Shown piece after piece: positions 46,232-56,982 of a stretch of 64,000 nt of DNA; the first letter of the stretch is position 1, and every line of letters starts with the position of its first letter. This stretch comes from Quatrionicoccus australiensis. Its GTDB lineage: Bacteria; Pseudomonadota; Gammaproteobacteria; Burkholderiales; Rhodocyclaceae. The notes beneath the pieces were generated by a model. The model made no database searches. It saw nothing but the letters and a program-made list of their open reading frames with translations, and was not told the DNA's origin. The position numbers and the translations under genes were made by a program. The stretch is from assembly GCF_020510525.1 (NCBI RefSeq), contig NZ_CP075188.1:2418001-2482000 (forward strand). The letters are read 5' to 3'.

Positions 46232-47014
46232 ATGATCGTACGCATAGCCTTTGCCTTAATGCTCTCGCTCGGCAATCTCGCAAGTGCCGGCGCAGCTGCT
46301 CCCGATTGTTCCCGCCCCTACACCCTGGCCCTGCACGATCACGGCCTGCTCTACTCAGCCGACACCGATACCGGCATCGACAAGGATGTCGCCGAGGAAC
46401 TGATCCGGCGCAGCGGCTGCAAAGTCACCGTCAGCCTGATGCCACGCGCCCGCATCTGGCAGCTGATCGAATCCGGCGCGCTGGATTTCAGCCTTTCCGG
46501 CATTGCCAATGCCGATCGTGAAAAATTTGCCACCTTTGCCTGGTATTTCAGCAACCGCTATTACCTGCTGGTGCGCAAGGATGTCAGCGTGCGCCAGATC
46601 AACGACTTCGTGCAAAACGCCGACCTGCAGCTCGGCGTCATCCGCAGCTTCCGCTACAGCGAATCGGCCAACCGGCTGGTCGACCGGCTGCAGGCCGACA
46701 ACCGCCTCAGCCTGTCGAGCGGACTGTCGCCGCTGTATCAGGCGCTGCAACTCAATCGCATCCAGGGCATGATCATCGAACCCTTCGACTACCCCAGCCT
46801 GGAAGAAAAGAAAATCCGCGAGTTCACGACGGTCATTGAATTCAACGACCCGGCCGTGCCGCATGGCCTGATCATGTCGAGGAAAGCCCTGCCGGTCGCC
46901 GAGCAGGAAAAATGGCGGGGGCTGATCGCCGGCATGCGCAATGACGGCACGATGCACCGGATTTTCGCGAAGTACTTCAAACCGGACCAGGCAGCCGCCA
47001 TGGTCGACTTCTAG
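46232..47014 (+). CDS. Periplasmic solute-binding protein (SBP_bac_3), likely sensor
   Basis: The 260-residue protein has a signal peptide (MIVRIAFALMLSLGNLASAG) and a family 3 binding core: IDKDVAEELIRRSGCKVTVS, LMPRARIWQLIESGALDFSL, SGIANADREKFATFAWYF and MRNDGTMHRIFAKYFKPDQ. It lies eight bases before a diguanylate cyclase and has no transporter beside it. Together they suggest ligand sensing coupled to c-di-GMP rather than import; this is inference. Confidence 0.85.
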   Translation: MIVRIAFALMLSLGNLASAGAAAPDCSRPYTLALHDHGLLYSADTDTGIDKDVAEELIRRSGCKVTVSLMPRARIWQLIESGALDFSLSGIANADREKFATFAWYFSNRYYLLVRKDVSVRQINDFVQNADLQLGVIRSFRYSESANRLVDRLQADNRLSLSSGLSPLYQALQLNRIQGMIIEPFDYPSLEEKKIREFTTVIEFNDPAVPHGLIMSRKALPVAEQEKWRGLIAGMRNDGTMHRIFAKYFKPDQAAAMVDF

Positions 47015-47022
47015 ACCGGCCC

Positions 47023-48609
47023 ATGGACGAGTACCGAACCCGCGCGGCAGCACTCCTTTCGCTGCTGCCGTGGCTGGCGCTGCTCGCCTCGCTCGGCACC
47101 ACCTGGCTGGTTTGGGATCACGAGCGCAACAGTGCAAACAATGAAATGCGTTCGCAGTTCAACTTCGCCCTGCGCGAAACGGTCAGCCGCATCGAGCAAC
47201 GGGTTGCGGCCTACGAGCAGATGCTGCGTGGCGTGCAAAGCATGCTGGCGACCACCAGCCTGAAGAACCGCAAGGCTGTTCACGACTACATCGAGTCACT
47301 GCAGCTTGATGCCAATTTTTCCGGGGTTCAGGTGATTGGCGTCGTCGAGCTGGTAACGGCGCAGGACAAGACCCGACATGAAGCGGCGATGCGCCAGCTT
47401 GGCCTGGCGGATTACCGGATTGAACCGGCCGGCGAACGCAAAATCTACGCACCGGTCATCCAGCGCGAACCGTACTTTGGCCGCAACCGGACCAATCTCG
47501 GTTTTGATGCCTGGTCCGAACCACGACGCCAGGAGGCCATGATCAGGGCCAGGGACTCGGGAATGGCCGCGATTTCCGGCAAAGTCCGCCTCGCCGTAGA
47601 CGACGCAAGCACTGCAACGCCGGGCTTCATCATGTACCTGCCGGTTTTCGCCCACGACCAGCCGCATGACAACCTGGCCCAGCGCCGTGCCCATCTGGTT
47701 GGCTGGGTATTTGCCTCGTTCCACATGAACGACTTCATGGCCAGTCTGTATGGCAGGCAGCCATCCGGCCTCGCCCTGAGCATCTACGACGAAGTTGATC
47801 CGACCGAGGCGGCACTGATCTATCGCTCGACAGATGGCAAGGAAAAGCCTGAGCCGGCTGGCAAGAACACGCTGAGCACCATCGAATACATGGTTGTCGC
47901 CGGCCACAACTGGACTGTTTCGCTATCTACACAACAGCAATTCGAGAAGCTCTACGATCGCGATACCGACTTCGTCATCGCCGCCGCCGGCACCTGCCTG
48001 AGCTTCGCCCTGGCGGCACTGGTCTGGTTGCTGCTCAACGGCCGTAGCCGCGCCTTGCGTCTGGCCGCCAGAATGACCGAAAAACTACGTCACATGGCGC
48101 AGCACGATCTGCTCACCGGACTCCCCAACCGGGCCCTGTTCAGCGACCGCCTGCAGCAGGAACTTGCCCGGGCCAAGCGCCTGAACGGGCAGTTCGCGCT
48201 GATATTTCTCGATCTCGATCATTTCAAGCCGATCAACGACAACTTCGGCCATGCCGTCGGCGACCAGCTTTTGCTGGAGATGGCGCAACGCCTGCGCACG
48301 ACCGTCCGCGCCGCCGATACGGTCGGCCGCATTGGCGGCGACGAATTCGTCATCCTGATGACGGAATTGACCGATGCGAGCGACGCGCTCAGTCTGGCGG
48401 AAAAAATATGCGAGGCAGTACGCCAGCCGGTAACGGTCAACGGCGTTGAGCAGCGGGTTTCCTGCAGCCTGGGCATCGCCATTTACCCGACCGACGGCAT
48501 CGATGAAATCACGCTCACCAAACGCGCTGACGCGGCCATGTACCGCACCAAGGAGAACGGTCGCGACGGCATCGAACTGGCCGCCCGGATGACCAGCAGC
48601 CGGTTTTAA
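47023..48609 (+). CDS. CHASE-GGDEF diguanylate cyclase
   Basis: The 528-residue protein has an N-terminal membrane helix (ALLSLLPWLALLASLGTTWL), a periplasmic CHASE-type sensor domain (about 45-300, ending at a second helix near 310-335), and a GGDEF domain with GLPNRALFSDRL, FLDLDHFKPINDNFGH and RIGGDEFVILM. The GGDEF signature is intact, so it should synthesise c-di-GMP. An RxxD-type inhibitory site is not clear. It is co-transcribed with the upstream binding protein. Confidence 0.92.
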   Translation: MDEYRTRAAALLSLLPWLALLASLGTTWLVWDHERNSANNEMRSQFNFALRETVSRIEQRVAAYEQMLRGVQSMLATTSLKNRKAVHDYIESLQLDANFSGVQVIGVVELVTAQDKTRHEAAMRQLGLADYRIEPAGERKIYAPVIQREPYFGRNRTNLGFDAWSEPRRQEAMIRARDSGMAAISGKVRLAVDDASTATPGFIMYLPVFAHDQPHDNLAQRRAHLVGWVFASFHMNDFMASLYGRQPSGLALSIYDEVDPTEAALIYRSTDGKEKPEPAGKNTLSTIEYMVVAGHNWTVSLSTQQQFEKLYDRDTDFVIAAAGTCLSFALAALVWLLLNGRSRALRLAARMTEKLRHMAQHDLLTGLPNRALFSDRLQQELARAKRLNGQFALIFLDLDHFKPINDNFGHAVGDQLLLEMAQRLRTTVRAADTVGRIGGDEFVILMTELTDASDALSLAEKICEAVRQPVTVNGVEQRVSCSLGIAIYPTDGIDEITLTKRADAAMYRTKENGRDGIELAARMTSSRF

Positions 48610-48728
48610 AGCAGCACATCCCGGGCAAGGTGTTACAGCACGTAAATAGCCTCAACTTCATGCCGGCTCCGGACGTTAATACATGCACGGAAGCAGTTTT
48701 GCTGAATGATTCATGAAGGAGTGTCACC

Positions 48729-49040
48729 ATGATCGAGCTCAACCATTTGGATATCGACCGACTTCAAGAAACCGCAACAACGGCGGCAACTTATCTTGAT
48801 GCCTGCGATGACGGCGCCCGCTTCGTGCGACTCGATCCGGCCTATTACAAGGCCTGCGGCCACCTGCTGCTGACCATCTTTACGGCAACCGATGCAGCCA
48901 GCGCCTTTCCCCGCCTGCTCGAACACTCGCCTGCCGCACGCGAAGCCGCCGAGTCTGTCGAAATCGCCCGGCGCATCGGCATCAGCCGCCTCGGCTATTA
49001 CCCGCAACTGACCGTGGCCATGAACCGCATCACGACCTAG
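48729..49040 (+). CDS. Small protein of unknown function (103 residues)
   Basis: The product starts MIELNHLDIDRLQETATTAA and has two or three helices with YYKACGHLLLTIFTATDAAS. No family is recognised. A GGAGTGTCACC lies upstream of the ATG and a strong terminator follows, supporting it as a real gene. It has no signal peptide or membrane segment. Confidence 0.62.
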   Translation: MIELNHLDIDRLQETATTAATYLDACDDGARFVRLDPAYYKACGHLLLTIFTATDAASAFPRLLEHSPAAREAAESVEIARRIGISRLGYYPQLTVAMNRITT

Positions 49041-49071
49041 GCGGTCAACACAAAAAATATCGCGAAAATGA

Positions 49072-49095
49072 AAAAGGCCGGAAAACCGGCCTTTT
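49072..49095. terminator. Bidirectional terminator
   Basis: AAAAGGCCGG (49072-49081) and CCGGCCTTTT (49086-49095) form a 10-bp stem with loop AAAA. A and T runs on both ends mean it can stop transcription from either side. It lies 31 bases after the 103-residue gene. Confidence 0.85.
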
Positions 49096-49384
49096 CATCG
49101 TGCAAATTCGGTGGCAAACAAGGATCAGGCGACCCCGGGCACATCCCGACTCAAAAGCAAGGCTTGCCGCAATTGCCCCGATCCTGGCTTGGGAAAACCG
49201 GCAAACATGCATTTCCCCCGGAAACCGGGAGAAAAGACCGGAAAGCAATTGTCGACAGACAACCAGACAGTCGTGGGAGCGACTCTGGCGTCATCTGCCC
49301 AACTCTTCTTGCAGGAACACACCAGGAGATCGCCCTCCTTCCTGCCGCCCCCGCAACCGGAGGCCGCTTGCCACTAACTGCAAA
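49096..49384. other. Non-coding stretch
   Basis: No gene, RNA or clear regulatory element was found here. It borders the terminator on the left and the DUF3149 gene on the right; short frames lack credible starts. Confidence 0.6.
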
Positions 49385-49552
49385 TCAATGGGCGACACCT
49401 GCCGAACCGGAATTCGAAGCGGCATCCTTGGCGTCCGACTTCATATGCTGCATCGCGTAGCGCCCGATATACACACCCATGACGATCATGAAAGCGATAG
49501 TAAACAGGCTGAACAGCCCGATATCCGACGTAAACAACAGATCCCATGCCAT
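49385..49552 (-). CDS. DUF3149 small membrane protein
   Basis: The 55-residue product MAWDLLFTSDIGLFSLFTIA has one long membrane helix (FSLFTIAFMIVMGVYIGRYA) and a short acidic Ser-rich tail, as in DUF3149. Family members are about 50 residues and typically found in betaproteobacteria, which supports the taxon. GGGAG lies upstream. The function is unknown. Confidence 0.82.
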   Translation of the reverse strand: MAWDLLFTSDIGLFSLFTIAFMIVMGVYIGRYAMQHMKSDAKDAASNSGSAGVAH

Positions 49553-49869
49553 TGATTTTCTCCCTTTATCTCTCGGTTGATGACTGTATTGATCCAGCCA
49601 TGACAATCCATTCGCAAGATGCATGCCCATGGGCTGACAATGCCGCCGGGGAAAATTCAAGCGCACAAAAACAACTCCGGCGCGCCCCGCAAACCATGCA
49701 GCAGAAGGCTTGGCGGGCAGCGGGAGGAAATGGCATGCCGAGCATTCGCCACTTGATGCGTCATCGACAAGACTCGAACAAGTTCACAAAGCACCTAACA
49801 TCGCCAAGTTTGGCAACAAATAACAAAAATCACGCCACAATTGACAATCAACGCCAAAAATTGACAAAC
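49553..49869. other. Gap between DUF3149 and the ppsA terminator
   Basis: This stretch of about 320 bases has no credible gene. It is AT-rich near 49780-49860 and contains TTGTCAA-like motifs on the minus strand that could be -35 elements for DUF3149. Confidence 0.5.
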
Positions 49870-49899
49870 AAAAAGGCCGGGATCGCTCCCGGCCTTTTT
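49870..49899. terminator. Terminator of ppsA
   Basis: AAAAAGGCCGGGA (49870-49882) and TCCCGGCCTTTTT (49887-49899) form a 13-bp stem with a TCGC loop, with A and T runs on both ends. It serves ppsA on the minus strand. Confidence 0.88.
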
Positions 49900-49910
49900 C
49901 ATTTCTGCCG

Positions 49911-49934
49911 TTTTTCAACGGTCGACCGTAAAAA
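49911..49934. repeat. GGTCGACC intergenic repeat, copy at 49.92 kb
   Basis: ACGGTCGACCGT (49918-49929) is a perfect 12-bp palindrome after TTTTTCA and before AAAAA, directly next to the ppsA stop. Confidence 0.75.
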
Positions 49935-52310
<2,376 letters not shown>

Positions 52311-52335
52311 GCCTGTTCCTTTCCGGGGGGTCAAA

Positions 52336-53121
52336 TCAAGAAGAAGACGAAGGGTTATTGCTGAAATCGCTGCTCAGGCGCCGCGCTGCCGTTTCCCGAC
52401 GGGCGGCGGTGCGCAGCGACTGGGCCAGGGTTTCGCGGACGAAATCGATATGGGTTTCGGCGGCGGCGCGGGCTGCCGCCGGCTTGCGCTCGTGAATGGC
52501 GGCGTGGATCGCGGTGTGCTGGTTCTTGAGCAGGTTACCGGCGGCCGGCACGCCATTCAGTTCGCCCAGGTTGAGGCGGATGTTGTCGTGCATCAGGCGC
52601 AGCAGGGCCGACGACAAGTGACCGAGCAAGGCGTTGTGGGCGGCTTCGCCGATCGCCTGGTGAAAGGCGATGTCGCAGCGCGAACGGTTGTCGAGGTCGT
52701 CGGCGGCAAAAGCGGCCGAGAGTTCTGCAAAAGCCTGATCGAGGCGGGCCAGATCGTCGCCGGTGGCGCGCTCGGCAGCCCACTCGGCGGCCTGGCCTTC
52801 GAGCATGCGGCGGAATTCAAGCATGTCTTCGCGCAGATTGGGGTGCGCGCCCAGCATGTCGCGCCACGGATCGAAGAAGCTCGAGGCGAGGCGGTCGGTA
52901 ATGAAGGTGCCGCCACCCTGCCGGCTTTGCACCATGCCTTTCGAGGCCAGTTTCTGGATCGCTTCGCGCAGCGACGGGCGCGACACGCCCATCTCGGCCG
53001 CGAGTTCGCGCTCCGGCGGCAAGCGATCGCCCGGCTTCAGCGAAGCTTCAAGAATGCGGCGCTCGAGTGAAGCAGCGACGGCATCCGAAATACGCGGAAC
53101 CTGCATTTTGGCTGGTGACAT
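52336..53121 (-). CDS. lldR: GntR-family (FCD) regulator of lactate use, LldR-like
   Basis: From the Met at 53121 the product is 261 residues: a winged HTH ([40 protein letters not shown]) and an FCD domain with the metal-binding D/H positions ([14 protein letters not shown]). This is the FadR/PdhR/LldR branch. It is divergent from lldEGF, and two ATTGGT-N3-ACC(A) operators lie between. Other possible starts are at 53151 and 53106; none has a strong ribosome binding site. It lies 25 bases from ppsA on the same strand, so they may be linked. Confidence 0.85.
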   Translation of the reverse strand: MSPAKMQVPRISDAVAASLERRILEASLKPGDRLPPERELAAEMGVSRPSLREAIQKLASKGMVQSRQGGGTFITDRLASSFFDPWRDMLGAHPNLREDMLEFRRMLEGQAAEWAAERATGDDLARLDQAFAELSAAFAADDLDNRSRCDIAFHQAIGEAAHNALLGHLSSALLRLMHDNIRLNLGELNGVPAAGNLLKNQHTAIHAAIHERKPAAARAAAETHIDFVRETLAQSLRTAARRETAARRLSSDFSNNPSSSS

Positions 53122-53153
53122 GGGGCTTTCGCAGTGCTTTTGAGTGGTCATTG

Positions 53154-53166
53154 ATTGGTAAGACCA
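53154..53166. promoter_or_regulatory. LldR/PdhR-type operator, half-degenerate
   Basis: ATTGGTAAGACCA matches the PdhR/LldR consensus ATTGGT-N3-ACCAAT except at its right end (CG follows). It lies directly before the regulator's possible start, suggesting autoregulation. Confidence 0.65.
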
Positions 53167-53266
53167 CGCCATTCTAATAAGCAAACCGGTAAACCGCAAG
53201 CACCGGAAAAACCCTTATATGATTGACTAAGTAACGGTTGTATCGTACATTTTCGCTTCACGAAAT

Positions 53267-53281
53267 ATTGGTTTGACCAAT
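53267..53281. promoter_or_regulatory. LldR/PdhR-type operator, perfect palindrome
   Basis: ATTGGTTTGACCAAT is a perfect inverted repeat with 3-base spacer (TTG), 17 bases upstream of the lldE ATG. Confidence 0.75.
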
Positions 53282-53298
53282 TTACCAACGGAGAAACC

Positions 53299-54081
53299 AT
53301 GCCGAATCATGGAAAACCCGCGAGCCGCCCGCGCGACATCTATTTCTTTGCCACCTGCGTCGTCGACCAGTTCTATCCTGGCGCCGGCATGGACGCCATC
53401 ACCCTGCTCGAACGCCTGGGCATGCGCGTGCATTTCCCGGAAGAACAGACCTGTTGCGGTCAACCCGCCTACACCAGCGGTTTTCCCGACGCAGCGAGAA
53501 AAGTTGCCGCGCTGCAACTGACGCTGTTCCCGGAAGACTGGCCGGTCGTCGTGCCGTCCGGCTCCTGCGCCGGCATGATGAAGCACCATTACCCGACACT
53601 GTTTGCCGCGGACCCGACCCGCAAGGCGCAGGCCGAAGCGCTGTCGACGCGCATCTACGAGCTGACCGATTTCCTGGTCAATGTGCTCGACTGGCAACCG
53701 CAGGACACCGGCGGCGACTGCACCGTCGTGCTGCACACCTCCTGTTCGGCGCGCCGCGAAATGAATGTCCATCTGACTGGCCGGCAGTTGCTCGGCAACC
53801 TGGACAAGGTCAAGGTCGCGCAGCAGGATCATGAATCCGAATGCTGCGGCTTCGGCGGCACCTTCTCGCTGAAGCAGCCGGAAATCTCCGGCGCCATGGT
53901 CGAAGACAAGGTCAAGGCCCTCAAGGCGACCGGCGCCGAGCGCGTCGTCAGCGCCGACTGCGGTTGCCTGATGAACATCCTCGGCCACGCAGCCTGGAAG
54001 GATCAACAGGAAGGCAAGAGCAAGCCGAGCCTGCCCGGCGAACACATCGCCAGCTTCCTGCTGCGGAGAACTGCCCAATGA
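53299..54081 (+). CDS. lldE: L-lactate utilisation protein LldE (LutA)
   Basis: The 260-residue protein has two CCG domains that bind Fe-S or heterodisulfide-type clusters: EQTCCGQPAYTSGF near residue 50 and ESECCGFGGTFSLK near 180, each with an upstream cysteine (FFATCVVDQF, TSCSARRE). LldE with LldF and LldG forms the L-lactate dehydrogenase iron-sulfur complex. GGAG lies before the ATG. The stop overlaps lldG as ATGA. Confidence 0.93.
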   Translation: MPNHGKPASRPRDIYFFATCVVDQFYPGAGMDAITLLERLGMRVHFPEEQTCCGQPAYTSGFPDAARKVAALQLTLFPEDWPVVVPSGSCAGMMKHHYPTLFAADPTRKAQAEALSTRIYELTDFLVNVLDWQPQDTGGDCTVVLHTSCSARREMNVHLTGRQLLGNLDKVKVAQQDHESECCGFGGTFSLKQPEISGAMVEDKVKALKATGAERVVSADCGCLMNILGHAAWKDQQEGKSKPSLPGEHIASFLLRRTAQ

Positions 54082-54746
54082 GCGCCCGTGACCGCATCCT
54101 GAACAAATTGAAGGCCGCCCCGCGCCAGGACAAGGCCGTACCGGACGTCGCCGCCTGGTATGCCACGCATCGCACGCCGGAAGACAAGGCCGGCAAGGTG
54201 CAGCGCTTCCGCCAGTGCATCGAACTGGCGCATGCCGAAGTGCATGCGGTAACGCCGGCCGACTGGCTGACCACCCTGCGCGAAGTCCTGCGCAGCAAGG
54301 GGCTGGACAAGATCCTGGTGAGCGAGGAAACGACGCACGGCTGCGCGGTGCTCGATGAATTCCCGCGCCAGGGCGTTGACTGCCAGGTCTACGACATGGC
54401 GATCGAAGCCTGGAAGACGGAAATGTTCAACGCGACGCCGGCCAGCCTGACTGCCGCCCGCGCCGCCATCGCCGAGACCGGCACGCTGATCCTCTGGCCG
54501 GACGCCGCCGAGCCGCGCCTGATGTCGCTGGTGCCGCCGGTGCATATCGTGCTGCTCGACGCGAACCGCATCTACAACACCTTTTACGAGGCGATGCACA
54601 GCGAAGGCTGGAAGGACGGCCTGCCGACCAACGCCCTGCTCGTCTCCGGCCCGTCGAAAACCGCCGACATCCAGCAGACGCTGGCCTACGGCGCACACGG
54701 CCCGAAGGAACTGGTCGTCTTGCTGCTGACGGAGGACGCACAATGA
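54078..54746 (+). CDS. lldG: L-lactate utilisation protein LldG (LutC)
   Basis: The 222-residue protein is of the LUD (DUF162) family: AIAETGTLILWPDAAEPRLM and VPPVHIVLLDANRIYNTF mark the domain, and GPSKTADIQQTLAYGAHGPK is the C-terminal core. It overlaps lldE at its start and lldF at its end by four bases. The gene order here is E-G-F, a common betaproteobacterial variant of lldEFG. Confidence 0.92.
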   Translation: MSARDRILNKLKAAPRQDKAVPDVAAWYATHRTPEDKAGKVQRFRQCIELAHAEVHAVTPADWLTTLREVLRSKGLDKILVSEETTHGCAVLDEFPRQGVDCQVYDMAIEAWKTEMFNATPASLTAARAAIAETGTLILWPDAAEPRLMSLVPPVHIVLLDANRIYNTFYEAMHSEGWKDGLPTNALLVSGPSKTADIQQTLAYGAHGPKELVVLLLTEDAQ

Positions 54747-56173
54747 GCGAGCACACTCTGCACTTCAAGCCGGCCGAAGGCTTCCGCGCCCGCTCCAAGG
54801 CGGTCGTCGACAATCCCTTCCTGCGCCAGAGCTTCCGCGGCGCCATGGACTTCCTGATGAGCAAGCGCGCCGCGCAGTTCCCGGATGCCGGGGAACTGGC
54901 CAGCCTGCGCACGCTGGGCGAAAGCATCCGCCAGTACAACCTGGCCAAGCTACCGACCCTGCTCGAACAACTCGAAGCCAATCTGACGCGCAACGGTATC
55001 CAGGTGCACTGGGCGGAGACGCCGGAGGAAGCCAACGCCATCATCCTCGGCATCTGCCAGCGCATCGGCACCGAACTGATGGTCAAGGGCAAGTCCATGG
55101 TCAGCGAGGAAATCGAGCTCAACCATGCCGCCGAAGCCGCCGGCGTCGCCGCGCTGGAGTCGGACATGGGCGAGTACATCGTCCAGCTCGCCGATGAAAA
55201 GCCGTCGCACATCATCATGCCGGCCATCCACAAGACCAAGGAAGAAATCGCCCGCCTGTTCGCCGACAAGGTCGAAGGCGTCGATTACACCGACAACGTC
55301 GATGCGCTGATCCAGATCGGCCGCAATGTGCTGCGCCAGAAGTTTCTGGAGGCTGACATCGGCCTCTCCGGCGTCAATTTCGCCGTCGCCGAAACCGGCA
55401 CGCTGTGCCTCGTCGAAAACGAAGGCAACGGCCGCATGTGCACGACGGCGCCGCCGGTGCATATCGCCATCACCGGCATCGAGAAGATCGTCGAAAAACT
55501 GGAACACATCCCGCCGCTGCTCTCGCTGCTCACCCGCTCGGCAACCGGCCAGAACATCTCGACCTACTTCAACATGATCTCCAGCCCGCGCAAACCGGGC
55601 GAGAAAGACGGCCCGGCCGAAGTCCACCTGGTCCTGCTCGACAACGGCCGCAGCCAGGCCTATGCCGACGAACAACTGCGCAAGACCCTGCAATGCATCC
55701 GCTGCGGCGCCTGCATGAACCATTGCCCGGTCTATACCCGCATCGGCGGCCACGCCTACGGCACGACCTACCCCGGCCCGATCGGCAAGATCATCTCGCC
55801 GCACATGCTCGGCCTGGACGCGACCTCATCGATGGCCACCGCCTCCTCGCTGTGCGGCGCGTGTGGCGAGGTCTGCCCGGTCAAGATTCCGATCCCGGAA
55901 TTGCTGATGCGCCTGCGCGAAGAAGCCTTTACCGCGCCGCATGCGAATCCTTCGATGCTTGGTCAGGGTGCGGGGTATAGCTGGTTGATGACTTCCGTCT
56001 GGAAGGGGTGGGCGGCGGTGTATCGCTCGCCTGCCCTGTACGCTGTTGCGACCTGGCTGGGGAGTCGGTTTGCGTGGCTGATGCCTGCGAAGCAAGGGGC
56101 CTGGACGAGTGTTCGGGTTCCGTTGAAGCCGGCACCGAAGCGCTTGCGGGATATGCTGAAGGATCGCGGGTAA
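54743..56173 (+). CDS. lldF: L-lactate utilisation iron-sulfur protein LldF (LutB)
   Basis: The 476-residue protein combines a LUD domain (SDMGEYIVQLADEKPSHIIM, AETGTLCLVENEGNGRMCTT) with two [4Fe-4S] motifs CIRCGACMNHCPVY and CGACGEVCPVKIPIPE. It receives electrons in L-lactate oxidation. The C-terminal 60 residues have lower similarity but remain open to a normal stop. It ends the lldEGF operon; an 800-base repeat region follows before the D-lactate dehydrogenase. Confidence 0.92.
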   Translation: MSEHTLHFKPAEGFRARSKAVVDNPFLRQSFRGAMDFLMSKRAAQFPDAGELASLRTLGESIRQYNLAKLPTLLEQLEANLTRNGIQVHWAETPEEANAIILGICQRIGTELMVKGKSMVSEEIELNHAAEAAGVAALESDMGEYIVQLADEKPSHIIMPAIHKTKEEIARLFADKVEGVDYTDNVDALIQIGRNVLRQKFLEADIGLSGVNFAVAETGTLCLVENEGNGRMCTTAPPVHIAITGIEKIVEKLEHIPPLLSLLTRSATGQNISTYFNMISSPRKPGEKDGPAEVHLVLLDNGRSQAYADEQLRKTLQCIRCGACMNHCPVYTRIGGHAYGTTYPGPIGKIISPHMLGLDATSSMATASSLCGACGEVCPVKIPIPELLMRLREEAFTAPHANPSMLGQGAGYSWLMTSVWKGWAAVYRSPALYAVATWLGSRFAWLMPAKQGAWTSVRVPLKPAPKRLRDMLKDRG

Positions 56174-56319
56174 ATGGGATTGGGGCTTGCTCCGCCGCCG
56201 GGTTCATTTGTTCACTTTCGAGAAGTGAGTGTGGCACTTGGTTGGCGGCTGGGTTCGGTTGGCCTTTCTCGCGCAAATAGTGCAGCACCTTTTTGGCGGC
56301 CGGGTTCCGCGCTGGCGGC

Positions 56320-56832
56320 GCGGGCGTACTTTCTTTTGCTTCGCCAAAAGAAAGTAGCCAAAGAAAAGGCGACCCCCGGGTCGGCGCCGGGCTTTGCCCG
56401 GTCCCTTGCGCTACTCGGCCGTCCGGGCGGCTTGCTAAACTCGCCTGCGGCTCAGACAGACGCAAGCCGAATGCCCCCGGCCGTCCTGCGTTGCTCAGCG
56501 CCTCTCAGGGGGACCCGAAAGGCGTCTCGAGACAACGGCTCTGCCCTGAAAAAAGCAAAAAGGGTGTTTTTTGGCGATCGACCGCTAAAAACAGCCCAAA
56601 ACCATTTTCAACGGTTCGGCGGCGACGCTTTTCCGGGTCCCCATGTGGAGCGCCGAGCAACGGAGCTGATGGCGGATAAAGGGCGAGGACTGTTTGAGGG
56701 GCGTAGCCCCGAGTTCCGCAGCCCCCGCCAGCAGCGAGTAGCGCAGGGGAGTCGGCGCAGCCGACCGCGTAGCCTGGGGTCGCCTTTTCTTTGGCTACTT
56801 TCTTTTGGCGAAGCAAAAGAAAGTACGCCCGC
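56320..56832. repeat. Inverted-repeat element with 57-bp perfect ends
   Basis: The segment 56320-56376 (GCGGGCGTACTTTCTTTTGC ... GGCGACCCC) is repeated exactly in reverse at 56776-56832. The ends surround about 400 bases without a credible gene, including a GGTCGACC variant at 56566-56592. Each end contains its own hairpin (ACTTTCTTTTGGCG type). Related sequence occurs at the window's end. The arrangement resembles a MITE or a pair of palindromic intergenic repeats; frames inside it are typical spurious ORFs. Confidence 0.8.
56566..56592. repeat. Variant of the GGTCGACC repeat (GATCGACC)
   Basis: GTTTTTT-GGCGATCGACCGCT-AAAAAC keeps the flank pattern while the core reads GATCGACC. It is inside the 57-bp inverted-repeat element. 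Confidence 0.6.
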
Positions 56833-56982
56833 CCACAAGGCGGAAACATCACGCCAAACGAGGACAACATCTCCCGTAAGCAAGACCAAAGCGAATACCG
56901 CCCGCAAGACTGAACCCCAACACAAAACAAGCACCCAATCCATCACCACCCACGCCAAAAACAAACACCCGAGACGAACAAC

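Larger units (their letters stand above)
56174..56982. other. 809-base gap inside the lactate region
   Basis: Apart from the inverted-repeat element and its contents nothing else is seen. From about 56840 a C/A-rich stretch precedes the D-lactate dehydrogenase and probably holds its promoter. Confidence 0.55.
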
